From: Psychrobium sp051201665
GTDB lineage: Bacteria > Pseudomonadota > Gammaproteobacteria > Enterobacterales > Psychrobiaceae
NCBI RefSeq assembly: GCF_051201665.1
Contig: NZ_CP179210.1
Location: 2,976,001 to 3,040,000, forward strand
Length of the DNA: 64,000 nt
Direction: 5' to 3'
Shown here: positions 8,259-17,203 of the stretch, one piece after another
Position numbering within the stretch: the first letter of the stretch is position 1
Layout: each line of letters starts with the position of its first letter
Made by a program: the position numbers and the translations under genes
Notes under the pieces: generated by a model
Told to the model about the DNA's origin: nothing
Seen by the model: the letters and a program-made list of their open reading frames with translations, nothing else
The model's database searches: none

Positions 8259-10025
8259 TTAGTATGTACGAGCTTTAGGTGGGAAGGCTTCACGCGTCTT
8301 AGGTGTGAAGTTAACATCACGCTTGGTCATTTCACCAGTGTTTGCATTGTAAACACTGTGACATAGCCAGTTGTCATCATCACGCTCAGGGAAATCTTCA
8401 CGAGAGTGAGCACCGCGAGATTCTTCACGGAAGTTTGCAGCAACAGCAGTTGCGTAAGCAGTTTCCATTAAGTTATCTAGCTCTAAACATTCAATACGTT
8501 GTGTATTGAATTCTGCTGAATTGTCAGACAGTTTTGCGTTTTGTAAACGCTCACGAATCTTCTTAAGTTCAGCCAAACCTTCAGCCATTGCTTTACCTTC
8601 ACGGAATACTGAGAAGTTAAGCTGCATACAAAGTTGCATGTCTTTCTTAATTTGTACTGGGTCTTCACCGTCTTTGTTATTTTCCCAACGGTTAAGACGA
8701 GCAAGTGCGTCATCAATTTGTGCTTGAGAAGCATCTTTATGATTTAAGTCACCTGTTAGGTATTCACCAAGGAACTTACCAGCACTACGACCAAATACTA
8801 CTAAATCTAGTAATGAGTTACCGCCTAAACGGTTAGCACCATGTACTGATACACAAGCGATTTCACCAACAGCGAATAGACCTTCAACGATCACATCATC
8901 ACCAGCATCATTACGTGTTAACGCTTGACCGTGAATGTTCGCCATTACCCCACCCATCATGTAGTGACATGTTGGTAGTACAGGAATTGGTGCATCAACA
9001 GGATCAACGTGAGCAAAGGTACGTGATAAATCACAAACACCTGGTAAACGAGACTCAAGTGTCTCTTTACCTAAATGATCAAGTTTTAATAAACAATGTG
9101 GACCTAATGGGCCATCCAAACCACGACCTTCACGAATTTCGTTCATCATAGAACGCGCAACAACGTCACGTGATGCTAAATCTTTAGCATTTGGTGCGTA
9201 ACGCTCCATGAAACGTTCGCCATCTTTATTTAGAAGGTAACCACCTTCACCACGACAACCTTCGGTTACTAGTACACCAGAACCTGCAATACCTGTCGGG
9301 TGGAACTGCCACATTTCCATGTCTTGCATAGAACAGCCAGCACGGATTGCCATACCAACACCGTCACCAGTGTTAATGTGAGCATTGGTCGTTGATGCGT
9401 AAATACGACCAGCACCACCAGTTGCTAGAACAGTTGCACGAGATTTAAAGTAAACTACTTCACCCGTTTCAATGTTCATCGCAGTACAACCAACAACAGT
9501 ACCGTCGTCGTTTTTAACTAAATCTAGGGCATACCATTCGCTAAATACGTTAGTTTTGTTTTTAACGTTTTGTTGATAAAGCAAATGTAATAATGCATGA
9601 CCAGTTCGGTCAGCAGCAGCCGCTGTACGTGCCGCTTGCTCGCCACCGAATTCTTTCGATTGACCACCAAATGGACGTTGATAAATTTTACCTTCTTCGG
9701 TACGTGAGAATGGTAAACCCATGTTCTCAAGTTCGATGATTGCTTCTGGACCCGCTTCACACATATATTCGATAGCATCTTGATCACCGATAAAGTCTGA
9801 GCCTTTAACCGTGTCATACATATGCCAATGCCAGTTATCTGGATGGCTGTTACCTAGTGCAACGGTGATACCACCTTGCGCAGATACAGTGTGCGAACGT
9901 GTTGGGAACACTTTTGAAATAAGTGCACACGTTTTGCCTTCTTGTGAAATTTGCAGTGCAGCACGCATGCCCGCACCACCAGCGCCGATTACAACGGCGT
10001 CAAATTCTAATACTGGAATACTCAC
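8259..10025 (-). CDS. sdhA: Succinate dehydrogenase flavoprotein subunit
   Basis: SdhA oxidises succinate to fumarate with covalently bound FAD. The dinucleotide-binding motif VIGAGGAGMRAAL lies at the N terminus and the FAD-linked histidine in RSHTVSAQGG. The substrate-binding and catalytic region HPTGIAGSG and the RCRGEGGYLLN-like segment are present. A GTG at 10025 with GGAGAG in front gives 588 residues, the exact E. coli length. The upstream extension to 10058 overlaps sdhD and is less likely. The GTG lies one base after the sdhD stop, so translation is coupled. Confidence 0.96.
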   Translation of the reverse strand: MSIPVLEFDAVVIGAGGAGMRAALQISQEGKTCALISKVFPTRSHTVSAQGGITVALGNSHPDNWHWHMYDTVKGSDFIGDQDAIEYMCEAGPEAIIELENMGLPFSRTEEGKIYQRPFGGQSKEFGGEQAARTAAAADRTGHALLHLLYQQNVKNKTNVFSEWYALDLVKNDDGTVVGCTAMNIETGEVVYFKSRATVLATGGAGRIYASTTNAHINTGDGVGMAIRAGCSMQDMEMWQFHPTGIAGSGVLVTEGCRGEGGYLLNKDGERFMERYAPNAKDLASRDVVARSMMNEIREGRGLDGPLGPHCLLKLDHLGKETLESRLPGVCDLSRTFAHVDPVDAPIPVLPTCHYMMGGVMANIHGQALTRNDAGDDVIVEGLFAVGEIACVSVHGANRLGGNSLLDLVVFGRSAGKFLGEYLTGDLNHKDASQAQIDDALARLNRWENNKDGEDPVQIKKDMQLCMQLNFSVFREGKAMAEGLAELKKIRERLQNAKLSDNSAEFNTQRIECLELDNLMETAYATAVAANFREESRGAHSREDFPERDDDNWLCHSVYNANTGEMTKRDVNFTPKTREAFPPKARTY

Positions 10026-10026
10026 T

Positions 10027-10377
10027 TTAGACTCTCCATAAAATAACAATACCAGCAACCACGTAGCTAAATGCTGCCGCGTTAATTGCTAGTTGAAGAA
10101 CAAAACGAAGACCAACAGGTTTTACGTAATCTGTTAGGACTTGCCACATTCCAATCCAGGCGTGAGCCAATAGCGAAAGCAAAGTGATGATCGTGAAAAT
10201 TTGCATTCCTAGGTTTGAAAACAATGATTTCCATGAAAGATAGTTCACGTCATTTGTCAGGAAGAAACCTAAAAGGAAAAGTGCGTACAGTGCTAAATTA
10301 ATGCCTGCCACACGAATGATAATAAAATCATGAACGCCACTGCGCCCTAGTGTTGCGGCATTATTTACCATACCCAA
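10027..10377 (-). CDS. sdhD: Succinate dehydrogenase membrane anchor subunit
   Basis: This 116-residue protein has three hydrophobic segments and anchors SdhAB to the inner membrane. The family motif HAWIGMWQVLTDYVKP contains the Asp-Tyr pair that corresponds to the quinone-site residues of E. coli SdhD. The frame overlaps the end of sdhC by 13 bases; a second ATG two codons downstream (MVNNAATLG) is equally possible. Confidence 0.94.
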   Translation of the reverse strand: MGMVNNAATLGRSGVHDFIIIRVAGINLALYALFLLGFFLTNDVNYLSWKSLFSNLGMQIFTIITLLSLLAHAWIGMWQVLTDYVKPVGLRFVLQLAINAAAFSYVVAGIVILWRV

Positions 10378-10751
10378 ACCCCTGCTAATACTGATAAAAT
10401 TAGTGTGATAACCATTGAGATACGTGCCGTGGTGTTTGCAGAGTCTAACTCTTCACCGTAACCCATATCCATGATGATATGACGAACACCTACAACTAGA
10501 TGATAGGCTAGCGCGGTTAATATGCCCCAGAAGACAAACTTCGCCAAAAAGCTACTCATAATATCCTGAACGTTTGCAAAGCCTAATGGGCTTGATAACG
10601 ATTCGGCAAAAAACCACATCAAGATACCAGTTGCAACGAACATAATAACGCCACTGATACGGTGTAGAATTGATGCCAATCCAGGTAATGGTAAGCTAAT
10701 GGTCTGTAAGTCGAGGTTTACAGGTCTTTGCTTTTTCACGATTGTGCTCAC
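10365..10751 (-). CDS. sdhC: Succinate dehydrogenase cytochrome b556 subunit
   Basis: The 128-residue, three-helix membrane protein provides haem b ligation and the quinone site. Visible family motifs are LASILHRISGVI, with the Ser and Arg of the quinone pocket, and HLVVGVRHIIMDMGYG, with the haem-ligand histidine. It begins with GTG and opens the sdhCDAB cluster. It is divergent from gltA, as in E. coli. Confidence 0.95.
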   Translation of the reverse strand: MSTIVKKQRPVNLDLQTISLPLPGLASILHRISGVIMFVATGILMWFFAESLSSPLGFANVQDIMSSFLAKFVFWGILTALAYHLVVGVRHIIMDMGYGEELDSANTTARISMVITLILSVLAGVWVW

Positions 10752-11255
10752 TTAAGCTAAATTGGAGGCCCATTTATTTTTATAAAAGAGAAAGCCTCTC
10801 GGGCTCCGACAAGAAATGGCTTCAGTAATTAACACCCATTAATTACCTATCTTTCCCTTTGTTTGGTACTTACGAATTGTGTCAAAACTCCACAACCCGT
10901 TAAATCCGAAGAAAGTATACTGGGACTGTTACATAAATACAATTAATGTAATGCCATAAATCGCGTCTTTCGCGGTCAAATAAAGATTATTAAATTTAAT
11001 CATTTGATAAGATTTATTCGTTAACTTGACATACTCTCGAGTTAACTTGACTATTATTCGCACACAAAATGCAAAAAATACACAGAATTAGCACAAAAAA
11101 GCAACACAACCGTTTTTAAACATTCATTTAAATTGACAAGTTATGCAATTATTAGGTTAAATACAGGCCATTTATTTATGTAACCTGAATATTTATTGGT
11201 CAATACAACAACCAATTTAATGAATAGACAGAAAAATTACACAGGAGCAAATCGT
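10752..11255. promoter_or_regulatory. Divergent control region between sdhC and gltA
   Basis: This 504-base stretch holds no gene. It is AT-rich and must contain promoters for both directions. Two direct copies of GTTAACTTGAC lie at 11020-11030 and 11041-11051, exactly 21 bases apart (two helix turns). The first overlaps a TTGACA box. A GGCTTTCTC/GAGAAAGCC inverted pair lies near 10789-10800 close to the sdhC start. I cannot assign the exact promoters or the regulator; in E. coli this region is bound by ArcA and CRP, but no site is claimed here. Confidence 0.6.
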
Positions 11256-12542
11256 ATGACAGAGCGTCACGCTACCCTATCGATCGACGGAAATGATCTT
11301 ATTGAACTTCCAATCTCATCTGGTACCGCAGGTCACGATGTAATCGACATCAGCAAGCTTGGCAGCACCGGAAATTTCACTTTTGACCCGGGTTTCATGG
11401 CAACGGCTTCTTGTGAGTCTGAAATTACATACATTGATGGTGCAAAGGGTATTCTTTTACACCGCGGTTACCCAATCGACCAACTAGCAAACAATGCTGA
11501 TTACTTAGAAGTATGTTACATCCTTCTTCATGGTGACAAACCATCTCAAGCTGAATACGACGAGTTTGTTGCATTGATTAAGAACCATACTATGGTTCAC
11601 GACCAGTTGTTCCAGTTCTTTAAAGGCTTCCGTCGTGATGCTCACCCAATGGCAATTCTTTGTGGTGTTGTTGGTGCTTTATCATCGTTCTATCATGATT
11701 CACTAGACGTTAATAACCCGCGTCACCGTGATTTATCAGCTATTCGCTTGATCTCAAAAATGCCAACACTGGCTGCAATGAGCTATAAGTATAGCGTTGG
11801 TCAGCCATTTGTTTACCCTAAGAATGACCTTTCTTACTCAGAAAACTTCTTAAACATGATGTTCTCTGTTCCTGCTGAAGATTACAAAATTAGCCCAACG
11901 ATTGCTCGTGCAATGGATCGTATCTTCACATTACATGCTGATCATGAACAAAATGCTTCAACGTCAACTGTACGTTTAGCGGGTTCATCAGGCGCTAACC
12001 CATTCGCATGTATTGCGGCTGGTATCGCTTCATTATGGGGCCCAGCACATGGCGGCGCAAATGAAGCGTGTTTAACAATGCTTGAAGAAATCGGCAGTGT
12101 TGATCGCATCGAAGAGTACGTTGCTAAAGCGAAAGATAAGTCTGATCCATTCCGCCTAATGGGCTTTGGTCACCGCGTTTACAAAAACCACGATCCACGT
12201 GCAACAGTAATGCGTGAAACATGTCATGAAGTTCTTTCAGAACTAAAAATTGACGATCCACTATTAGACGTAGCAATGGAACTTGAGCGCATCGCGCTTG
12301 AAGACCCATACTTCATCGAGAAAAAACTTTACCCTAACGTAGATTTCTACTCAGGTATCGTGATGCGCGCAATGGGCATTCCAGTATCAATGTTTACTGT
12401 TATCTTCGCCCTGTCTCGCACAGTTGGTTGGATTTCGCACTGGAAAGAAATGCTGGGTCAACCAGGTCACAAGATCGGTCGTCCTCGTCAGTTATACACT
12501 GGTGCAGCAGCACGTGACTTTGAATCAAATGCTAAAAAATAA
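11256..12542 (+). CDS. gltA: Citrate synthase (type II, hexameric)
   Basis: The enzyme condenses oxaloacetate and acetyl-CoA. Catalytic residues are visible in WGPAHGGANEA (His), GFGHRVYKNHDPRA (His) and NVDFYSGI (Asp). The N-terminal domain typical of the NADH-inhibited gram-negative type is present. I choose the ATG at 11256 (MTERHATLSIDG), preceded by AGGAG, giving 428 residues against 427 in E. coli; the longer frame from 11196 lacks support. A strong terminator follows. Confidence 0.97.
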   Translation: MTERHATLSIDGNDLIELPISSGTAGHDVIDISKLGSTGNFTFDPGFMATASCESEITYIDGAKGILLHRGYPIDQLANNADYLEVCYILLHGDKPSQAEYDEFVALIKNHTMVHDQLFQFFKGFRRDAHPMAILCGVVGALSSFYHDSLDVNNPRHRDLSAIRLISKMPTLAAMSYKYSVGQPFVYPKNDLSYSENFLNMMFSVPAEDYKISPTIARAMDRIFTLHADHEQNASTSTVRLAGSSGANPFACIAAGIASLWGPAHGGANEACLTMLEEIGSVDRIEEYVAKAKDKSDPFRLMGFGHRVYKNHDPRATVMRETCHEVLSELKIDDPLLDVAMELERIALEDPYFIEKKLYPNVDFYSGIVMRAMGIPVSMFTVIFALSRTVGWISHWKEMLGQPGHKIGRPRQLYTGAAARDFESNAKK

Positions 12543-12563
12543 AACTTAGTAAAATAAGTTAAT

Positions 12564-12599
12564 GAAAGCCCGTTTGTAATATTACAAACGGGCTTTTTT
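12564..12599 (+). terminator. gltA terminator
   Basis: A 14-bp perfect stem AGCCCGTTTGTAAT/ATTACAAACGGGCT is followed by TTTTT, 20 bases after the gltA stop codon. Confidence 0.93.
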
Positions 12600-12807
12600 A
12601 TTACCTGCTCTTATGCGTTTAATAGACCTAGCGACTTCACACTTTTTTAATCAATCTCGCCACCAGCAATAGTAATATTCACTAACTCAATTATAAAATA
12701 TCGTACAACACATAACTAACTATCTGTTTTGTTTAGATTAATATAACTTGGCATAAGCTATGCTCTTTCGGATTATATTTTATTATTGATAACAAGAGCA
12801 TCGGATC

Positions 12808-13917
12808 ATGCAAACTACTACAAAAACATCAATTATCGCCGCCCTTCTTCTTTCTAGCCTACTTTCGGGATGTGGCGATTCAAATGCCAAAGATGACGAG
12901 AAAGACGATAAGGAATTTGCCATTCCGGTTGTTACAACTCACATAAAACAGCAGCCAATTTCTTCAACTTACCATTCAACTGCCACCCTAGAATCTCGCG
13001 ATGACGCACAAGTTATTAGCCGCGTGACAGGTATTGTCGAACAACTGAATGTTGAAGAAGGTGATTATGTTAAGAAGGGTCAATTGCTCGCAAAGATCGA
13101 TTCTCGTCGTTATCAATTAGCATTGAATAAAGCACAAGCTGAACTAGCGAGCATCAATCAAGAACTCAGCCGTTTAAAGAAACTTCAAGCTAAAAACTTA
13201 GTCAGTCGCGATCAAGTTGATAAGTTATCGTTTTCTTACCAATCGGCAAAAGCCGCCTATGATTTAGCAGCGTTAGATTTAGAAGATAGCTTAATAAAAG
13301 CACCTATTTCAGGCTACATCTCTAACAAAATGGTCAAGCAAGGCCACTTTAGTCAGTCATATCAGCAGTTACTTCACATCGTCAATCAGCAAGATCTACA
13401 AGCTATTCTCTATGTTCCAGAAGCGCAACTTGCCAATGTTAAACTCGATCAATTAGCGACTTTGGCATTTTCAGCGCTACCAGATCAGTCATTCAATGCT
13501 CACGTTCGTTCAATTTCACCAGTGATTGATAGCAAAAGCGGTACGTTTAAAGTCATTTTGGCACTTACTAATAGCGAATCGCTCTTAAAACCAGGTATGT
13601 TTGCACAAATCGCAGTAGTATTTGATACACATAAAGATTCATTAACGGTGCCATCTGACGCGATAATTCATCGAGATGGTCAGCAATACGTGTTCGTTAT
13701 CAAAGACAATAAAGCTCATGAAGTGCTAGTAACCACTGGCTACAACCAAGAAGAAATTACTGAGGTGACAGGTGACATTGACTCACACACTCAAATCGTT
13801 ATCAAAGGTCATCGTAATCTTAAAAATGATGCGCTCATTGAAGTGATTAACCAGCCTAAAACAACTGACGATCCAATGTCAGAATCAGTGACAGAAACTA
13901 TCGCTAAAGTATCTTAG
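12808..13917 (+). CDS. RND efflux periplasmic adaptor (membrane fusion protein), lipoprotein
   Basis: The 369-residue protein links an RND pump in the inner membrane to an outer-membrane channel. It starts with a lipoprotein signal (LLSSLLSGC, Cys22). The typical adaptor layout follows: beta-barrel start, lipoyl half (VEEGDYVKKGQLLAKID), coiled-coil hairpin at about 110-160, second lipoyl half (DLEDSLIKAPISGYIS), then beta-barrel and membrane-proximal domains. It opens a three-gene operon, nine bases ahead of the first permease. Substrate cannot be deduced. No TolC-type channel gene is next to it. Confidence 0.92.
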   Translation: MQTTTKTSIIAALLLSSLLSGCGDSNAKDDEKDDKEFAIPVVTTHIKQQPISSTYHSTATLESRDDAQVISRVTGIVEQLNVEEGDYVKKGQLLAKIDSRRYQLALNKAQAELASINQELSRLKKLQAKNLVSRDQVDKLSFSYQSAKAAYDLAALDLEDSLIKAPISGYISNKMVKQGHFSQSYQQLLHIVNQQDLQAILYVPEAQLANVKLDQLATLAFSALPDQSFNAHVRSISPVIDSKSGTFKVILALTNSESLLKPGMFAQIAVVFDTHKDSLTVPSDAIIHRDGQQYVFVIKDNKAHEVLVTTGYNQEEITEVTGDIDSHTQIVIKGHRNLKNDALIEVINQPKTTDDPMSESVTETIAKVS

Positions 13918-13926
13918 GAATTCGTC

Positions 13927-16900
13927 ATGAAAATTATTGATACTGCAATAAATCGTCCTGTGACGGTGTGGATGGCGACGTTTGCCATCATCCTATTCGG
14001 TCTCGTTGGGTTATCGCGTCTAGCGGTGAACCTGTTACCAGAACTAAGCTACCCAACGTTAACGGTACGTACAACTTACACTGGTGCAGCACCGTCAGAA
14101 ATAGAACAGCTTATAAGTAAACCCATTGAAGAAGCCGTTGGTGTTGTAAAAGGTTTACGTAAAATCAGCTCGATCTCTAAACCTGGCCAATCTGATGTTT
14201 TACTTGAGTTTGAATGGGATGTCGCCATGGACATCACTAGTCTTGAAGTGCGCGAAAAACTTGACCTAATCTCATTGCCTCTTGATGTTGAAAAGCCACT
14301 TATTTTAAAGTTTAATCCGAGCCTCGACCCTATTGTTCGATTGGCATTGCAACCGAAAGACACCGTTTCAACGGATACGAATGCAGGCATCCATACTTTA
14401 ACTGCGATGAGAACCTACGGTGAATATGATGTAAAGCGCCAAATAGAGTCGATTGCTGGCGTCGCTTCAGTCAAATTAGGTGGTGGTTTAGAACAAGAAT
14501 ATCAAGTGGTGATCGACCAGTATAAATTGGCGCAGTTAAATCTAAGTAGCGAACAAGTAAGCCAACTTATTCGTCGTGAGAATATTAATATCTCAGCCGG
14601 TAAACTCATCGAAGGCAATACTCAATACCTCGTTCGAACACTCAATCAATTTAGTGACATTAAACAGATTGGTGATTTGGTGGTATATCAACAAAACGAT
14701 CAAATCATCTACCTAAAAGACATTGCAAATATTAAAGATGCCTACAAAGAACGTACTGACGTTACGCGAATTAATGCAAGAGAAGCGGTTGAGTTAGCAA
14801 TTTACAAAGAAGGTGATGCTAATACCGTTGAAGTTGCCACTCGAATTAAACGTCAATTAGATAGACAAAAGGACAAAGGCGACAGTCGTTATGAACTAAC
14901 ACTGGTTTACGATCAATCAACCTTTATCAGTAATGCGATTAGCGAAGTAAAATCAGCAGCGATTATTGGTGGCTTGTTGGCCATGTTGGTGCTGTATCTT
15001 TTCTTACGCTCAATTGTTCCAACGCTCATTATTTCGCTTTCAATTCCTGTGTCAGTCATTGCCACGTTTAATCTAATGTATGGCAATGAGATAACACTTA
15101 ATATTATGTCGCTTGGCGGTATTGCATTGGCCACAGGTTTATTGGTCGATAACGCTATCGTTGTACTAGAAAATATCGCCCGTTATAAAGAGCAGGGGCT
15201 ATCAAATCGTGATGCTGCAGTTAAAGGTACGAAAGAAGTAAGCGGCGCTATAGTCGCATCAACCTTAACTACGCTCGCAGTTTTCGTGCCACTGATTTTC
15301 GTTGAAGGTGTTGCCGGTCAATTGTTTCACGATCAAGCGATGACAGTGACCTTTGCCCTACTCGCGTCATTGCTTGTTGCACTAACGTTGATTCCAATGT
15401 TGGCATCACGTGAAAAATCGTCAAATGACGATGATTCAACAGGTTATCAGCGTGTGCTATTTTCTGAGCGTGGTCTTGGCGGAAAAATTCTATATGTTCT
15501 AGTTTCACCGCTTTATGCCGTATTTATATTACTGCCAATGCTCATCACTCGCATTGTTTTAGTTATTTTCCATGGTCTGAGCAAAGCATTCGGATTTATA
15601 TTTAACCCAATTACAGGGCTGTTTAATAAGGTCTTTGATTTACTAGCTAGCGGCTTTAAAAAGCTACTATCAGGTGCACTAGCACATCCTTTTAAAACAC
15701 TTGTAGTCACCCTAGGTCTTGCTTGTACCAGTGTTGTTATTGCCCCGCGTGTTGGTTTTGAATTACTTCCTTCGTTATCCCAAGGAGAGTTTTATTTGGA
15801 GCTCGAACTGGCGCCAGGCACGCCACTTGTTAAAACAGACGAAGCAATTAACCGCATCTCTGATGCATTAAAAGACGACGAGCGCGTAAAAAGCACTTAT
15901 TCACTGTCAGGCCGCGGTAGTTTAATGACAAGTAGTGCTAGTAAAGGTGGCGAGCATCAAGCGAGATTGCAAATTATTGTAAATAATAAAATTCATGAGC
16001 AAGCTATCATGGATAAGACTCGTGAAATCGCTCGACAAATTGTCGGAGCCAGTAACGAAATTAATCGCCCTGCATTATTTACCTTGAGCAAACCAATGAG
16101 TATTGAGTTGGCAAGCTATGATCTTGAATCACTTGATCGCTACAGCAAAGAGCTAGCGATACTTATGAATCAATCAGCGGTATTTGATGATGTTGTCAAC
16201 AGTATGCGACGTGGTCAGCCTGAATTAGCGATTGAATTTGATCATAAACGCATTGCAAGCCTCGGATTAAATAGCGCAGATATTTCACAACTTATCGCCG
16301 TAAAAGTTGGCGGTAACGTGGCGAGCCAATTCACTATGTTTGATCGTAAAATTGATATTCTGGTGCGCAGTGACTTAGCAGACAGAAACTCAATCAACGA
16401 TTTGCGCGCAATGATTGTTAACCCTAATAGTCAACAGCCAATTTCGTTAGATAGCGTGGCGACAATTAGAGAAACGGTAGGTCCAGCGCAAATTAACCGT
16501 ATCAACCAACAACGTGTGGCCGTTATTAGCGCCAATATTGCAACTGGCGATCAACAAAGCGCAATTGAAGCCGCAAATACTCTGATTGAACAACTAAACT
16601 TACCGCTAAACATTACTAGTAATTTTGGTGGTCAAAGTGAAGAAATGGAACAGTCATTCAATTCAATGATGATGGCGCTAGCACTTGCTGTGTTCTTAGT
16701 TTACCTAGTCATGGCTTCTCAGTTTGAGTCACTACTTCATCCATTACTTATTTTATTTAGTGTGCCGCTAGCAGGTGTTGGCTCACTCCTTGGCTTATAC
16801 ATCACAGGTACTAACTTAAGCGTTATCGTGTTCCTCGGTTTAATGATGCTAAGTGGTATTGTGGTTAATAATGCCATTGTCCTTGTGGATCGCATCAATC

Positions 16901-17202
16901 AATTACGCCTCGAAGGCATGGAAAAAGTTGAAGCCATTAAAATTGCTGCTCAGTCACGTTTACGGCCAATAGTTATGACAACGTTAACCACCATTTTAGG
17001 CTTATTGCCAATGTGTATTGGCCTCGGCGAAGGCAGTGAATTACGGGCTCCAATGGCGATTACCGTTATTAGTGGTTTGATCTTCTCTACCTTGTTAACA
17101 CTGATTGTCATTCCAGTGCTTTATCGCTTGTTTGATAGTAAGAAGTTTGTCAAAGCAACGGAAAGTGCACAGCTCGATAACTCATCGGCGACGGAGGCAT
17201 AA
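13927..17202 (+). CDS. RND efflux permease, first of a tandem pair
   Basis: The 1091-residue protein has the RND plan: a first transmembrane helix, a large periplasmic loop, six helices, a second loop and six helices. The N terminus (INRPVTVWMATFAI) and the proton-relay helix GLLVDNAIVVLENIAR are typical of hydrophobe/amphiphile exporters. The relay has Asp-Asn where AcrB has Asp-Asp. The central cytoplasmic/transmembrane segment around 500-580 is longer and more hydrophobic than usual, which explains the extra length. It differs clearly from the permease that follows, so this may be a heteromeric pump of the MdtBC kind. Substrate unknown. Confidence 0.9.
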   Translation: MKIIDTAINRPVTVWMATFAIILFGLVGLSRLAVNLLPELSYPTLTVRTTYTGAAPSEIEQLISKPIEEAVGVVKGLRKISSISKPGQSDVLLEFEWDVAMDITSLEVREKLDLISLPLDVEKPLILKFNPSLDPIVRLALQPKDTVSTDTNAGIHTLTAMRTYGEYDVKRQIESIAGVASVKLGGGLEQEYQVVIDQYKLAQLNLSSEQVSQLIRRENINISAGKLIEGNTQYLVRTLNQFSDIKQIGDLVVYQQNDQIIYLKDIANIKDAYKERTDVTRINAREAVELAIYKEGDANTVEVATRIKRQLDRQKDKGDSRYELTLVYDQSTFISNAISEVKSAAIIGGLLAMLVLYLFLRSIVPTLIISLSIPVSVIATFNLMYGNEITLNIMSLGGIALATGLLVDNAIVVLENIARYKEQGLSNRDAAVKGTKEVSGAIVASTLTTLAVFVPLIFVEGVAGQLFHDQAMTVTFALLASLLVALTLIPMLASREKSSNDDDSTGYQRVLFSERGLGGKILYVLVSPLYAVFILLPMLITRIVLVIFHGLSKAFGFIFNPITGLFNKVFDLLASGFKKLLSGALAHPFKTLVVTLGLACTSVVIAPRVGFELLPSLSQGEFYLELELAPGTPLVKTDEAINRISDALKDDERVKSTYSLSGRGSLMTSSASKGGEHQARLQIIVNNKIHEQAIMDKTREIARQIVGASNEINRPALFTLSKPMSIELASYDLESLDRYSKELAILMNQSAVFDDVVNSMRRGQPELAIEFDHKRIASLGLNSADISQLIAVKVGGNVASQFTMFDRKIDILVRSDLADRNSINDLRAMIVNPNSQQPISLDSVATIRETVGPAQINRINQQRVAVISANIATGDQQSAIEAANTLIEQLNLPLNITSNFGGQSEEMEQSFNSMMMALALAVFLVYLVMASQFESLLHPLLILFSVPLAGVGSLLGLYITGTNLSVIVFLGLMMLSGIVVNNAIVLVDRINQLRLEGMEKVEAIKIAAQSRLRPIVMTTLTTILGLLPMCIGLGEGSELRAPMAITVISGLIFSTLLTLIVIPVLYRLFDSKKFVKATESAQLDNSSATEA

Positions 17203-17203
17203 C

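Noticed and set aside
8248..8320. Upstream extension of sdhB
   Set aside because: It overlaps the end of sdhA and lacks the clear Shine-Dalgarno sequence found before 8248.
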